A DNA stretch of 51,969 nucleotides from positions 1 to 51,969 of the forward strand of contig JAAXZI010000210.1 of assembly GCA_012719955.1 (NCBI GenBank), given 5' to 3'. Under the pieces are notes generated by a model that saw only the letters and a program-made list of their open reading frames with translations, made no database searches and was not told the origin of the DNA. A program made the position numbers and the translations under genes. The DNA comes from Phycisphaerae bacterium (GTDB lineage: Bacteria; Planctomycetota; Phycisphaerae; UBA1845; PWPN01). Shown one piece after another: positions 41,370 to 50,251 of this stretch (positions are counted from its first letter, which is position 1; each line of letters starts with the position of its first letter).

Positions 41370-42361
41370 TCCGCCGGCTGGAATACAAGACCCAGGTCTT
41401 CGTCATCAGTGAGCACGACCACTTCCGCACCCGCTTGACGCACACGCTCGAGGTGGCCAGCATCGCCCGGCGGTTGTGCGTGGCCCTGCAGGTCAACCCG
41501 GCCGTTGGGGAATTGATCGCCCTGACCCATGATGTTGGCCACCCGCCGTTCGGCCATGCCGGCGAGCAGACCCTCGAAAAACTCATGGCCGACCATGGCG
41601 GCTTTGATCACAACGCCCAGGCCCTCCGGGTGGTTGAGCTGCTCGAACACCCCTACCCGCCCTTCCGGGGTCTCAACATGTGCTACGAGGTGCGCGAGTC
41701 GCTGGCCAAGCACTCGACCATCTACGACAAGCCGGGGGCCCACGAACTGGCCGACGGCACGTTCGCGCCCATCGAGGGCCAGATCGCCAACCTGGCCGAC
41801 CGCGTGGCCTATGACTGTCACGACCTGGAGGATGCCATCGGGGCGGGGATCCTCAGCGAAGAAGACCTGCAACAGGTCGGGCTGTGGCGTGAGGCGGCGG
41901 AGGACGTGCGCCGGCAGTACCCGGACGCGCCGTTGCCAGCCGTCCGGCGGCCCATCCTGGACCGGCTGGAGGCGATGTTCCTGGAAGACATCGTGGCCGA
42001 GTCCCGCCGGCGGATCAGGGCGGCCAAGGTGGCCACCATTGACGACGTCCGCCAATGCGAGGGGCCCCTGGTGGACTTTTCGCGGGCCATGGAAATCAGG
42101 GTCAAGGAGTTGGAGAAGTTCCTGCTGGAGTCGGTCTACCGGCATCACCGGCTGGTGCGGATGGACAGCAAGGCCCGGCGAATCATCGAGCGGCTTTTCG
42201 GGGCTTATATTGAAGAGCCGCGCATGCTGCCGCCACGGTTTGCCCGGCGGATCGGGGACATGGGGGTATACCGCACGGTTTGCGACTACCTGGCGGGCAT
42301 GACCGACCGCTACTGCCAGGACGAGTACAAGCGGTTGTTCGAGCCGTTCGAGAGGGTATAG
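41231..42361 (+). CDS. dgt: deoxyguanosinetriphosphate triphosphohydrolase-like protein
   Basis: 376 residues, an HD-domain dNTPase that splits dGTP into deoxyguanosine and triphosphate. Metal residues: His in FRTRLTHTLEVASIARRL, the HD doublet in ALTHDVGHPPFGHAGE, and the late Asp in LADRVAYDCHDLEDAI. LAKHSTIYDKPG and EGQIANLADRVAYD are usual in the bacterial type. The whole 5' end is duplicated at 40088. Upstream region belongs to repeat copy 2, so its native promoter was presumably carried along. Confidence 0.93.
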   Translation: MAKAVPELKPYAVTARNSRGRVYKESFPPNVDPFAIDRQRILHAAAFRRLEYKTQVFVISEHDHFRTRLTHTLEVASIARRLCVALQVNPAVGELIALTHDVGHPPFGHAGEQTLEKLMADHGGFDHNAQALRVVELLEHPYPPFRGLNMCYEVRESLAKHSTIYDKPGAHELADGTFAPIEGQIANLADRVAYDCHDLEDAIGAGILSEEDLQQVGLWREAAEDVRRQYPDAPLPAVRRPILDRLEAMFLEDIVAESRRRIRAAKVATIDDVRQCEGPLVDFSRAMEIRVKELEKFLLESVYRHHRLVRMDSKARRIIERLFGAYIEEPRMLPPRFARRIGDMGVYRTVCDYLAGMTDRYCQDEYKRLFEPFERV

Positions 42362-42366
42362 CCCTG

Positions 42367-42395
42367 TTGACGGGCCAAGACTATTGAGGTACTGT
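42367..42395 (+). promoter_or_regulatory. putative promoter of the Mrr-like gene
   Basis: TTGACG (42367-42372) with a 17-base spacer to TACTGT (42390-42395). Start codon about 105 bases downstream. Confidence 0.35.
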
Positions 42396-42499
42396 AATAC
42401 TTGACATCCGAATGACTCGAAGCAGCTCTAAATGCATTTTCTGAACCGGGGATCGGGGAAAGAACGGCCGGTAGCGAGAGCCGGCCGATACGGGAACGC

Positions 42500-43261
42500 G
42501 TGAGTCTCCACAACTGGAAAGAGCACCAGAGAGGAGATGACGCCATTTCGGACCGCACGCTCTTCAGACTGGTAACCATTGCATCAGCAGTGTGGCTGGG
42601 CAGTGCGGTGCTATTTTTTTCGTACCATCGCCTAGGCCTGCCGGTAACGCTCGGCTGCCTGGCCGGCGGGCTGTTGCTGTTGGCCGGTTTCAAATATCGC
42701 CTGTTGAGCCTCGGACCGTTTGAAGAACGATTTGACGAGTTCATGCGCGCCCGGCGAATGGCCAGGTTACGCCGGCTGGCCCGCCAGGAGCAGATCGCCA
42801 CCGACCCGATCAACAATGAGATTCTGTATATCCAGCAGTTCGCTTCGCCGGGGCTGATGGCGATGCTCACGGGGGAGGAGTTTCTCGACGTGGTGGTCCG
42901 CTATTTCCGGCTGCAGGGCTACGCCCGGCGCTACCAGCGAGTGGAATGCGGCGGACCGACGGATGCGATCCTGCGCAAGGGCAAGGACTGGTACCTGCTG
43001 CGCTGCCTCCGGCTGGACACGGAGGCGGAGCTGGTGGATGAACGGGTAGTCCGCGCGATGGCCGAAGTCATGGACGAGAACCTGTGCCTGCTGGGAATCC
43101 TGGTGACCAACGGGAGGTTCACCCCCCGAGCCGAGATCGCCGCGGCGGAGTTGGATATCACCCTGCTGGATGGCGTGACGCTGGCCGGCAGCATGCAGGC
43201 CTTCCAGCTTCGCGACCCGACGGTGCCATGGCAGCCGAACCGCCCCCGGCGCAGCGCGTAG
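42500..43261 (+). CDS. membrane protein with degenerate Mrr-like restriction fold
   Basis: 253 residues from GTG 42500 (a GGGA lies upstream; the first ATG in frame would remove the membrane helices). Two helices (LVTIASAVWLGSAVLFF and VTLGCLAGGLLLLAGF), then a basic stretch (RARRMARLRRLARQEQ), then an Mrr_cat-like domain: GEEFLDVVVRYFRLQGYA, TDAILRKGKDWYLLRCLR, VVRAMAEVM, ILVTNGRFTPRAE and ITLLDGVTL. Mrr enzymes keep D...(Q/E)xK; here the final part reads RCLR, so Q and K are lost and cleavage activity is unlikely. It may still bind nucleic acid at the membrane. Confidence 0.75.
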   Translation: MSLHNWKEHQRGDDAISDRTLFRLVTIASAVWLGSAVLFFSYHRLGLPVTLGCLAGGLLLLAGFKYRLLSLGPFEERFDEFMRARRMARLRRLARQEQIATDPINNEILYIQQFASPGLMAMLTGEEFLDVVVRYFRLQGYARRYQRVECGGPTDAILRKGKDWYLLRCLRLDTEAELVDERVVRAMAEVMDENLCLLGILVTNGRFTPRAEIAAAELDITLLDGVTLAGSMQAFQLRDPTVPWQPNRPRRSA

Positions 43262-43846
43262 CGTGCGGACTAGAGTGCTCGAGAATCGCGAGGTTGTGAG
43301 GCGCAGAGCTCGCTGAGGACGCGGAGAAGAGGGTTCGGGGTTCAGGGTTCAGGGTGGCACCGGCGTCTCGCCGGTGTGGAGAAGGCACCTTGGCCAATGC
43401 CCGGGGAGCGGGCAACTTGCCCGACGCCTCGGGGGGCGGGCATCTTGCCCGATGGCTCGGAGGGCGGGCATCTTGCCCGCCTTCTGGTACGAGCACCTCT
43501 TCTCGCACCCATCCCAAGCGGGAACCCCTTCCCGCAAGTCCGCCTCAGGTGCGGGTCGCATACCACAGCAGCGGGGCGTCGGATTCCGGAGCGGGGTCGT
43601 TCATCGTATGTCACTCCCGAACCACCAGAGGCCCGGAGGCATCGCTTTCCCTCCCCCGCACGGCCGACACCGCCGTGGCACACAATCGTGCCTCCTCGCC
43701 TGGGAGGTATTTCCCTCCGGCGCCTTATAGGTGCCCGCGCCGAAGCACGGCGCAGGGAAGATTCCCCCTGCCGGAGGCCGCCCCCGAGCCCTCGCCCGAT
43801 AACCAAACATAGGGCATTCCCCCCTCTTCTAAGCGACAGGAATCGT
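43262..43846. repeat. gene-free repeat island
   Basis: Contains GGTTCGGGGTTCAGGGTTCAGG (shortened; 7-base unit) near 43330-43352, the hairpin CACCGGCG-TCT-CGCCGGTG at 43358-43376, three consecutive GGCGGGCATCTTGCCCGCC-type hairpins at 43408-43481, and a GCCGTGGCACAC fragment near 43671 related to the cruciform at 23605. No gene is supported. Confidence 0.75.
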
Positions 43847-43875
43847 TGACATTGCCCCCCCCGGGTCTTTAAACT
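43847..43875 (+). promoter_or_regulatory. sigma-70 promoter of the tryptophanase-family gene
   Basis: A perfect TTGACA (43847-43852), 17 bases, TAAACT (43870-43875). The 5' leader of about 98 bases holds CTCATTTTTTGA and CTCATTTTTTAA about 55 bases apart, a direct repeat that may be a regulatory element. Confidence 0.7.
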
Positions 43876-43979
43876 CTCATTTTTTGAGTCGCGCGTCGCT
43901 TCACTCCTCGGGGTGCGGCCCGTCTGTCTCATTTTTTAACTACTGACCAGCGATTCCAGGAAACAGGTCGGAGAAGGTC

Positions 43980-45428
43980 ATGAATATCAAGCTGTCGAAC
44001 GGTAAGGTTATTCCCATCGAGATGCACAAGGTTCGCGTCATTCAGAAGACGACGCTGCCGCCGGCCGAACAGCGACTGAAGGCGATCACTGAGGCCGGCT
44101 ACAACACCTTCCTGCTCCGCAGCCGCGATCTGTTCCTGGACATGCTCACCGACAGCGGCACCAACGCGATGAGCGACAACCAGCTTGCCGCCATGATGGT
44201 CGCCGACGACGCCTACGCCGGCAGTGAGAGCTTCTTCCGTCTCCAGGAGGCGGTCCAGGATGTTCTCGGCCTCAAGTACTGCCTGCCGGTGCACCAGGGC
44301 CGGGCCGCGGAGAACCTGCTGGCCAAGGTCTACGTGAAGCCGGGCACGGTGATACCGATGAATTACCACTTCACCACCACCCGGACCCACTTCGAGCTGG
44401 CCGGCGGCAAGGTGCTGGAGATCTTCGGCAAGGAAGCGCTCAACACGTCCAGCACCGACCCCTTCAAGGGCAACATCGATCTCGACAAGCTGCACAGCGT
44501 GATCAAGGAATACGGGCCCGAGAAGGTGGCGTTCGTCCGCATGGAGGCGACCACCAACCTGATCGGCGGCCAGCCGTTCTCGATGGAGAACCTCAAAGCG
44601 GTCAGCAAGATCGCCCGCGAAAACGGCATCCCCATGATCGTGGACGCCAGCCTCATCTCCGAGAACGCCTACTTCATCAAGGTCCGCGAGAAGGCCTATG
44701 CCGACTGGACCATCGAGGCCATCGTCAAGGAGATCATGAAGCAGGCGGATATCATGTACATGTCCGGCCGCAAGAGCACCTGCGTCCGCGGCGGCATGAT
44801 CTGCACCAACAGCAAGGAGCACTACGACAAGATGGCTCCCTGGCTGCCGGTATACGAAGGCTTCCTGACCTACGGCGGCATGTCCAGCAAGGAAGTCGAG
44901 GCCATGGCCGTCGGCGTGCGCGAGATGGTGGAGATCGAGGCGGCCAGCGCCTCGGCCGACATGATCCAGTATTTCGTCGAGCTGCTGTGCGAGAAGAATA
45001 TCCCCGCCGTCACCCCACCGGGCGGCCTGGCCTGTCACGTGGATGCCCGCAAGTTCCTGCCGCACGTGGATTCGCTGCAATATACGGCCGGCGCCTTCGT
45101 GGCCGCCCTGTACCTGGTCTCCGGCGTGCGGGCCATGGAGCGCGGCACGTTGTCCAACGATCGGGACATCCACACGCACGAGGAAATCCCCGCCGACCTG
45201 GAGCTCGGCCGGCTGGCCGTGCCGCGCCGCGTGCATACCATGTCGCACTGCATGTACATCGCTGACCGGCTCGAATGGCTCATGAAGCACCGCGACCTGG
45301 TCGGCGGGCTGAAGTTCTGCGAGGAGCCGCCGGTGCTGCGGTTCTTCATCGGCAAGCTGGCCCCCATCAACGACTGGGGCCGCAAGCTGGTGGATGCGTT
45401 CAAGAAGGACTTCGGCGATAATTGTTGA
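43980..45428 (+). CDS. tryptophanase / tyrosine phenol-lyase family protein
   Basis: 482 residues, a PLP-dependent beta-eliminating lyase. LLTDSGTNAMSDNQLAAMM-type line (here MLTDSGTNAMSDNQ), the pyridine-stacking/phosphate region PVHQGRAAENLLAK, DWTIEAIVKEIMKQADIMYMS and EGFLTYGGMSSKEVEAMAVG match the family. The PLP lysine is in MSGRKSTCVRGG, where E. coli tryptophanase has SAKKD, so the active-site surroundings differ. It may act on tryptophan, tyrosine or another beta-substituted amino acid; the substrate is not decided by sequence. GGAGAAGG precedes the ATG; a strong promoter lies upstream. Confidence 0.85.
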   Translation: MNIKLSNGKVIPIEMHKVRVIQKTTLPPAEQRLKAITEAGYNTFLLRSRDLFLDMLTDSGTNAMSDNQLAAMMVADDAYAGSESFFRLQEAVQDVLGLKYCLPVHQGRAAENLLAKVYVKPGTVIPMNYHFTTTRTHFELAGGKVLEIFGKEALNTSSTDPFKGNIDLDKLHSVIKEYGPEKVAFVRMEATTNLIGGQPFSMENLKAVSKIARENGIPMIVDASLISENAYFIKVREKAYADWTIEAIVKEIMKQADIMYMSGRKSTCVRGGMICTNSKEHYDKMAPWLPVYEGFLTYGGMSSKEVEAMAVGVREMVEIEAASASADMIQYFVELLCEKNIPAVTPPGGLACHVDARKFLPHVDSLQYTAGAFVAALYLVSGVRAMERGTLSNDRDIHTHEEIPADLELGRLAVPRRVHTMSHCMYIADRLEWLMKHRDLVGGLKFCEEPPVLRFFIGKLAPINDWGRKLVDAFKKDFGDNC

Positions 45429-45430
45429 GT

Positions 45431-45571
45431 TGGTTAGTGGTCAGTTGTCAGTGGTCAGTTGCAGGATCCGATCCGTCCGATCGGTCGGATCCGTCTGATC
45501 GGTCCGATCAGCAGATCCCCCTGACCAAAGGCTCCAATACCCCACAACTGACTACTGACAACTGACAACCA
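45431..45571. repeat. ACTGAC and GATC-rich repeats between the lyase and aroF
   Basis: TGGTTAGTGGTCAGTTGTCA and following (45431-45461) and CACAACTGACTACTGACAAC (45544-45571) are opposite copies of the family at 36524. Between them at 45464-45510 is a run of hexamer-like GGATCCG/CCGATCGG units. Confidence 0.8.
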
Positions 45572-45585
45572 ACACTGAGGTTCCA

Positions 45586-46602
45586 ATGCTCATCCTCATG
45601 ACCCAGGGTGCCAGCCGGGAGCAGATCGATCAGGTCTGCCGGCGGATCCGGGAGGCCGGTCTTACTCCCCACGAAATTCCCGGCTCCATTCGCACGGCCA
45701 TTGGCATCACCGGCAACCGGGGGCCGATCTCGGCCGAGCTGTTCACCAAGCTGCCCGGCGTGAGCGAGTGCATGCCGGTCTCGAAGCCGTACAAGCTCGT
45801 GAGCCGGGAGGTGAAGCCGGAGTCCACCATCATCGACGTGCGCGGCGCCAAGGTCGGCGGCGACTCGCCGGTGCTCATGGCCGGTCCCTGCTCGGTGGAG
45901 ACTCGCGATCAGACCTTGAAGACCGCCGAAGCGGTCGTGGCCGGCGGGGCGAAGTTCTTCCGGGGCGGTGCGTTCAAGCCACGGACGTCGCCCTATGCGT
46001 TCCGCGGCCTCAAGCAGGAAGGGCTCAAGATTCTCGAAGAGGTCAAGCGGACGTTCGATCTGCGGATCGTCACCGAGGTCATGGATATCGAGACCATGGA
46101 CGCGGTGGCGGAGGTGGCCGACGTACTCCAGATCGGGGCCCGCAACATGCAGAACTTCTCCCTCCTGGAAGCGGCCGGCCGGCAGCGCAAGCCCGTCCTG
46201 CTCAAGCGCGGCATGAGTGCCACCATCCAGGAGCTGTTCATGGCCGCCGAATATCTCCTCTCGTTGGACAACTACGCCGTCATGCTGTGCGAGCGGGGCA
46301 TCCGTACCTTTGAGACCATGACCCGCAACACCTTCGACCTGTCGGCAGTGGTCATGATGAAGCACTATTCCCACCTGCCGGTCATCGCCGACCCGTCCCA
46401 CGGGGTGGGCATCGACTGGGCCGTGCCGCCGTTGGCCAAGGCCGCATTGGTCGCGGGCGCGGACGGGGTGATCATCGAAGTCCATCCTGACCCCGACCGG
46501 GCCCTGTCCGACGGGCAGCAGTCGCTGAATTTCGAGGAGTTCGCCGCCCTGGCGGCGGACTTGAAGGACCTGGCCGATTGGCGGGCAAGCCGCGCAAAAT
46601 GA
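45586..46602 (+). CDS. aroF: 3-deoxy-7-phosphoheptulonate (DAHP) synthase, type I-beta
   Basis: 338 residues; first step of the shikimate pathway, joining PEP and erythrose-4-phosphate. Residues 1-70 are the ferredoxin-like regulatory domain of Thermotoga-type enzymes ([20 protein letters not shown]). The barrel has [41 protein letters not shown] and [10 protein letters not shown] with metal ligands C, H, E and D in the expected places. It feeds chorismate, which is also the precursor for the menaquinone route encoded earlier. It is a monocistronic-looking gene. Confidence 0.95.
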   Translation: MLILMTQGASREQIDQVCRRIREAGLTPHEIPGSIRTAIGITGNRGPISAELFTKLPGVSECMPVSKPYKLVSREVKPESTIIDVRGAKVGGDSPVLMAGPCSVETRDQTLKTAEAVVAGGAKFFRGGAFKPRTSPYAFRGLKQEGLKILEEVKRTFDLRIVTEVMDIETMDAVAEVADVLQIGARNMQNFSLLEAAGRQRKPVLLKRGMSATIQELFMAAEYLLSLDNYAVMLCERGIRTFETMTRNTFDLSAVVMMKHYSHLPVIADPSHGVGIDWAVPPLAKAALVAGADGVIIEVHPDPDRALSDGQQSLNFEEFAALAADLKDLADWRASRAK

Positions 46603-46634
46603 GACGCCCGCATCAGGCCGAGAGCCTGGCGGAG

Positions 46635-46680
46635 CGGATCGATCGGACGGATCCGTCGGATCGGTCGGATCGGTCCGATC
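46635..46680. repeat. GATC-rich hexamer repeats
   Basis: CGGATCGATCGGACGGATCC and following units between aroF and the antiporter; same family as 45464-45510 and 47918-47955. Confidence 0.8.
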
Positions 46681-46739
46681 ATAAGGTTCGCGAACCCGCC
46701 CGTTGACACGCCGCAGCCGGCTGCAAAGAATCCTCCGCC

Positions 46740-47888
46740 ATGCGCTACCTCAACATCGCCGGCTATATCGCCATTCCCGCCGCATTTCTGGTCCATTGGC
46801 TGGCCCACGACCAAAGCTGGGAGCCGATCGCGACGTTCATTCTGGCGGCCCTGGGCGTCATTCCCCTCGCGATGCTGATGGGAGAATCGACCGAGCACCT
46901 GGCCGAGCGCACCGGCCCGAGCTGGGGCGGGCTGCTCAACGCAACCTTCGGCAATGCCGCCGAATTGATCATCGCTCTCATCGCCCTGCACAAGGGCCTC
47001 AACGAGGTGGTCAAAGCCAGCCTTACCGGCTCCATCCTGGGCAACCTGCTGCTGGTGGGAGGGCTGGCCATGATCGTCGGCGGATGGCGACGGAAGGAGC
47101 AGACCTTCAACCCCTTCGCGGCCGAGACCAACGCCGGCATGCTGGCCCTGGCCGTCGCGGCGATGCTGGCGCCGGCCATTTTCCATTACACCGCCGAACG
47201 CATGCACGACCCGGAACTGACGCGCCACGAGCACGCCGTCTCCATCGGCACGAGTATTATCCTGCTGGCCACCTACGGGCTGGGCCTGCTATTCACCCTC
47301 CGGACGCACAGCGCGATTTACTCGCACGGCCCCCGACAAGACCCCTCGGCCCCCCGTTCGGCACATGGCGGACACAACGGCTATGGGCGATGGTCGGTAG
47401 GCAAGAGCGTGGGCATGCTGCTGGTCGCCGCCGTGGCCATTGGAATCGTCGCCGAACTGCTGGTCGGCTCGGCCGAAGTTCTGGCCGCCCGGCTGGGCTG
47501 GAACCACGTCTTCGTCGGTGTGATTCTGCTGGCCGTCATCGGCAATGCCGCCGAGCACTCCACCGCGATCCTCATGGCCCATCGCGATGACATGGACACG
47601 GCCATGACCATTACCCACCAGAGCAGCCTGCAGATCGCGCTGTTTGCCGTGCCGTTCGTGGTTTTCGCCAGTGCCCTGATGGGCTATTTCGGCTGGGGAC
47701 ATGCCCACATGCTCGATCTGGTCTTCTCACCCCTTGAGGTCGCGTCGGTCCTGCTGACGGTGGGCATCGTCGTGGTCCTGGGCCTGAACGGCCGGGCGAA
47801 CTGGTTCGAGGGCGTGCTGCTGCTGGCGCTGTATGCCATTCTGGGGATTGCGTTTTTCAATGTGCCGGTGCCGCACACTGCCCAGTGA
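46740..47888 (+). CDS. Ca2+/H+ antiporter (CAX/ChaA type)
   Basis: 382 residues, about eleven membrane helices, a CaCA-superfamily exchanger. The two alpha repeats are [20 protein letters not shown] and [20 protein letters not shown] with the exchange-site glutamates in GNAAE. The first GNAAE is preceded by the usual ATFG, and the second half has [19 protein letters not shown]. It exports calcium in exchange for protons across the inner membrane. Hydrophilic loop with Pro/His between the halves (residues about 200-220). Confidence 0.92.
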   Translation: MRYLNIAGYIAIPAAFLVHWLAHDQSWEPIATFILAALGVIPLAMLMGESTEHLAERTGPSWGGLLNATFGNAAELIIALIALHKGLNEVVKASLTGSILGNLLLVGGLAMIVGGWRRKEQTFNPFAAETNAGMLALAVAAMLAPAIFHYTAERMHDPELTRHEHAVSIGTSIILLATYGLGLLFTLRTHSAIYSHGPRQDPSAPRSAHGGHNGYGRWSVGKSVGMLLVAAVAIGIVAELLVGSAEVLAARLGWNHVFVGVILLAVIGNAAEHSTAILMAHRDDMDTAMTITHQSSLQIALFAVPFVVFASALMGYFGWGHAHMLDLVFSPLEVASVLLTVGIVVVLGLNGRANWFEGVLLLALYAILGIAFFNVPVPHTAQ

Positions 47889-47917
47889 TAACACACTGCA
47901 GCGCAAGATCGTTGCGG

Positions 47918-47955
47918 CTGATCGGACTGATCCGACGGATCCGACCGATCAGACG
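47918..47955. repeat. GATC-rich hexamer repeats
   Basis: CTGATCGGACTGATCCGACG and following, third copy of the family, just downstream of the antiporter and convergent with the porin gene. Confidence 0.8.
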
Positions 47956-47992
47956 GGGCGGTCTTCCCCGGCGGTTCCTACAACTGCCCCAA

Positions 47993-49519
47993 TCAGAACG
48001 TAAACATCAGTTCCATCCGCAGGTACGCCGCCGGATCGTCCCTGGGCGCGGCGTAGTAATCTCCCGGCCAGAAGTACTCGCCGATGATGTGGCCGCTGAG
48101 GAAGCGGTTGAACTTGTAGCGGATGATGCCGGTCAGGAGCTGGCCGCGGAAGCGCTCGCGCTTGCTGAACCCGGGCCGGTCTCGAAACGTGTTCTCGTCG
48201 GCGAAGAGCAGGTGATAATCGGCCGCCAGCGTGAGCTTATCCGTCGGTTCAGCCTGCCAGCCGAACCCGATGCGGTGCAGGTTGGTCATTTCGCCGACGC
48301 GCGTTTCGGTCGCCATGGTGTAGACCAGCAGCTCGCTCCATTGCGGCCAGCGGCCCCACAGCGGCTCGAAGGCCTCATCCTGCCCCTTCGAGCCGGGGTT
48401 GTCGCCGGAGAGAAACTCGTAATTGAGCCGAAGCTGATTCTTGAGCGGGTCCCGGAAGAAGTACGTCGCCCGGTTGGTCGTGCCAAATGCGCAGACGTCC
48501 CGCCGGTTGCGCTCACCGAACTGGAAGGCCCCCTCGGAGCGGGTGGTGATGTGGTCGGTCCAGTCGCGCACAAACCGGCCTCCGAAGGTGTAGATGTCAC
48601 CGTCGTCGCCGTTGGGCAGGACGTCCTCATCACCCTTGTAGATGAAATAGCCGTCGATGGTGGTCCTGTCGATGGACTTGTTGGAAACGTACAGGATCGC
48701 GCCGATCTCGTTCTGCTCGGTGACGGCCAGGTCGCGGTCGTTGATCGGCGGCAGCCACTTGTCGGTGTCGGACCACTGCTGAATGTAGATCACGTCGGCC
48801 GTGGTCTTGATGTCCTTGAGGTCGAACGTGAACCGGGCGGCGTCAAAGTAGAGCGTCGTGGAACCATCCAGAGGGGTCCCGTCCAGCACCAGCCAGCCGT
48901 CGCCCAGGATGATTTCCTGGCGGCCCAGGGTCATGGTCACGGGCGTATCCGGGATCTTGACCTTGGCGTTCAGGATGTCGAACAGGCCGTTCTGACAGTC
49001 CCAGCCTTCGCGCTCCTCAGGGTTAAACCATTGCCGGCTTTCCCAGATGAAGCGGCTATTGATGTCGAATCCCGGGGTCGGCGTGATGGTGGACCACACC
49101 CGCGGCCGTAACCGCAGGAAGCTCCATTCATCATCCGGGGTGTGGCGGTCCAGAGTGAACGCGTTATCGAGATACTCCCAGCGGAAGCGATAATCGGCCC
49201 CCCACTTGAACTGCGGGATGGGCTGTTTGAGGCGGTCAACCCAGGAGGGCTGCGTAGTGGGCGGCGTCTCAGCGGGCCGGGTGGCGACCTGCTCGGAAGG
49301 CCCGGAATCTTCCAACGGCATTTGCGTCGATGAGGTCGGCGTCGGCGCGGCGTTCCCGTCGCCGGGCGAATCGGCCGACTCCGGGACGCCAGTGGCGGGC
49401 ATCTCCTCACCGGCCGGCTGACTGGCAGCGGTCTGCGCAGCGAGAAGCACATGGTTCGTAGCCGCCGAGAGGATCACCATTCCCTCCAGGATCAGGAGGA
49501 GACGTCGTACGCTTGGCAT
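47993..49519 (-). CDS. alginate-export-like outer membrane beta-barrel protein
   Basis: 508 residues. A signal peptide (LLLILEGMVILSAATNHVLLA) is followed by a Pro/Thr-rich linker and, from about residue 100, an antiparallel beta-barrel with alternating aromatic strands. FKWGADYRFRWEYLDN, RLRPRVWSTITPTPGFD, TLGRQEIILGDGWLVLDG and the C-terminal ELMFTF with terminal Phe fit the alginate_exp family of porins. The family moves polysaccharide or other solutes over the outer membrane; substrate unknown. It stands alone on the minus strand. Confidence 0.85.
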   Translation of the reverse strand: MPSVRRLLLILEGMVILSAATNHVLLAAQTAASQPAGEEMPATGVPESADSPGDGNAAPTPTSSTQMPLEDSGPSEQVATRPAETPPTTQPSWVDRLKQPIPQFKWGADYRFRWEYLDNAFTLDRHTPDDEWSFLRLRPRVWSTITPTPGFDINSRFIWESRQWFNPEEREGWDCQNGLFDILNAKVKIPDTPVTMTLGRQEIILGDGWLVLDGTPLDGSTTLYFDAARFTFDLKDIKTTADVIYIQQWSDTDKWLPPINDRDLAVTEQNEIGAILYVSNKSIDRTTIDGYFIYKGDEDVLPNGDDGDIYTFGGRFVRDWTDHITTRSEGAFQFGERNRRDVCAFGTTNRATYFFRDPLKNQLRLNYEFLSGDNPGSKGQDEAFEPLWGRWPQWSELLVYTMATETRVGEMTNLHRIGFGWQAEPTDKLTLAADYHLLFADENTFRDRPGFSKRERFRGQLLTGIIRYKFNRFLSGHIIGEYFWPGDYYAAPRDDPAAYLRMELMFTF

Positions 49520-49740
49520 GAACTCTTCCCTGGCCGACCCGGCGGCTGTTACGGCTGTGTCTCTCCAAAGTCCTCACCTGCCTCCACGGCAAGGAGATAT
49601 GAAATAATGTTAATTCCAATGTTCGTCAACACATAGCGCAGCGATTGAGCCGGTTTTCACATCGTTTTTACCCCGCAATTATTAACACGCACTAACAATC
49701 TGACTGGAGATGTGTCTTCCAGATAGAGGCGGATGGCAGC

Positions 49741-49765
49741 AGAGGCTCACGCGTAAAGAGCCTCT
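49741..49765 (+). repeat. 8-bp hairpin in the leader of the Tyr-rich protein
   Basis: AGAGGCTC (49741-49748) and GAGCCTCT (49758-49765) flank a 9-base loop, 30 bases before the start codon. It may tune translation or mRNA stability. Confidence 0.5.
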
Positions 49766-49795
49766 CGGCGAATCAGCCCGGTGAGGAGACTTGCC

Positions 49796-50197
49796 ATGAA
49801 GGCCAAGCGATATCAGCGTCTGGGGCTGACGGCCGGCCTGGTGCTGGCCGGCCTGGGATTCGGCTTGATGACGGATACGGCTGAAGCTCAGTATCGAGGG
49901 CGGGGCTATGTGGGTCGAGGTTACGTCGGCCGAGGTTACGTCGGCAGGCCGTACTATCGCGGATACCACCGTCCTTATTACGGGCCGCGGTACTACGGCC
50001 GGTCCTGGTATCATCGGCCCTACTACCGGGGCTATGACATCGGGTTTTACCGGCCGCGATACTACCGGTACTACTCGTATCCCTACCCCTACTCGCACGT
50101 CTATCCCTACTCGTACGCCTATCCGTACCCGTACGGCTACTACAGCTCTCCGGGATACGGCTTCCACTTTGACGTGGACTGGGACGACGACGATTGA
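49796..50197 (+). CDS. secreted Tyr/Gly/Arg/Pro-rich repeat protein
   Basis: 133 residues from the ATG at 49796 (GGAG 8 bases upstream; an earlier GTG at 49781 is unlikely). The signal peptide is LGLTAGLVLAGLGFGLMTDTAEA. The mature part has a triple GRGYV repeat, then RPYYRGYHRPYYGPRYYG-type units, a Tyr/Pro segment (YSYPYPYSHVYPYSYAYPYP) and an acidic tail. No domain is recognised; such proteins are often envelope or spore/stalk coat components, but that is only an analogy. Its high Tyr/Arg content suggests crosslinking or phase-forming behaviour. Confidence 0.8.
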   Translation: MKAKRYQRLGLTAGLVLAGLGFGLMTDTAEAQYRGRGYVGRGYVGRGYVGRPYYRGYHRPYYGPRYYGRSWYHRPYYRGYDIGFYRPRYYRYYSYPYPYSHVYPYSYAYPYPYGYYSSPGYGFHFDVDWDDDD

Positions 50198-50251
50198 AGA
50201 CCGGATCGTGCGATATAAGCGGGGGAACCGGCATGACGAGCAGTGCACGGC

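Noticed and set aside
43408..43481. CRISPR-like array
   Set aside because: Units are self-complementary hairpins with short, similar spacers and only three copies; no cas gene is present.
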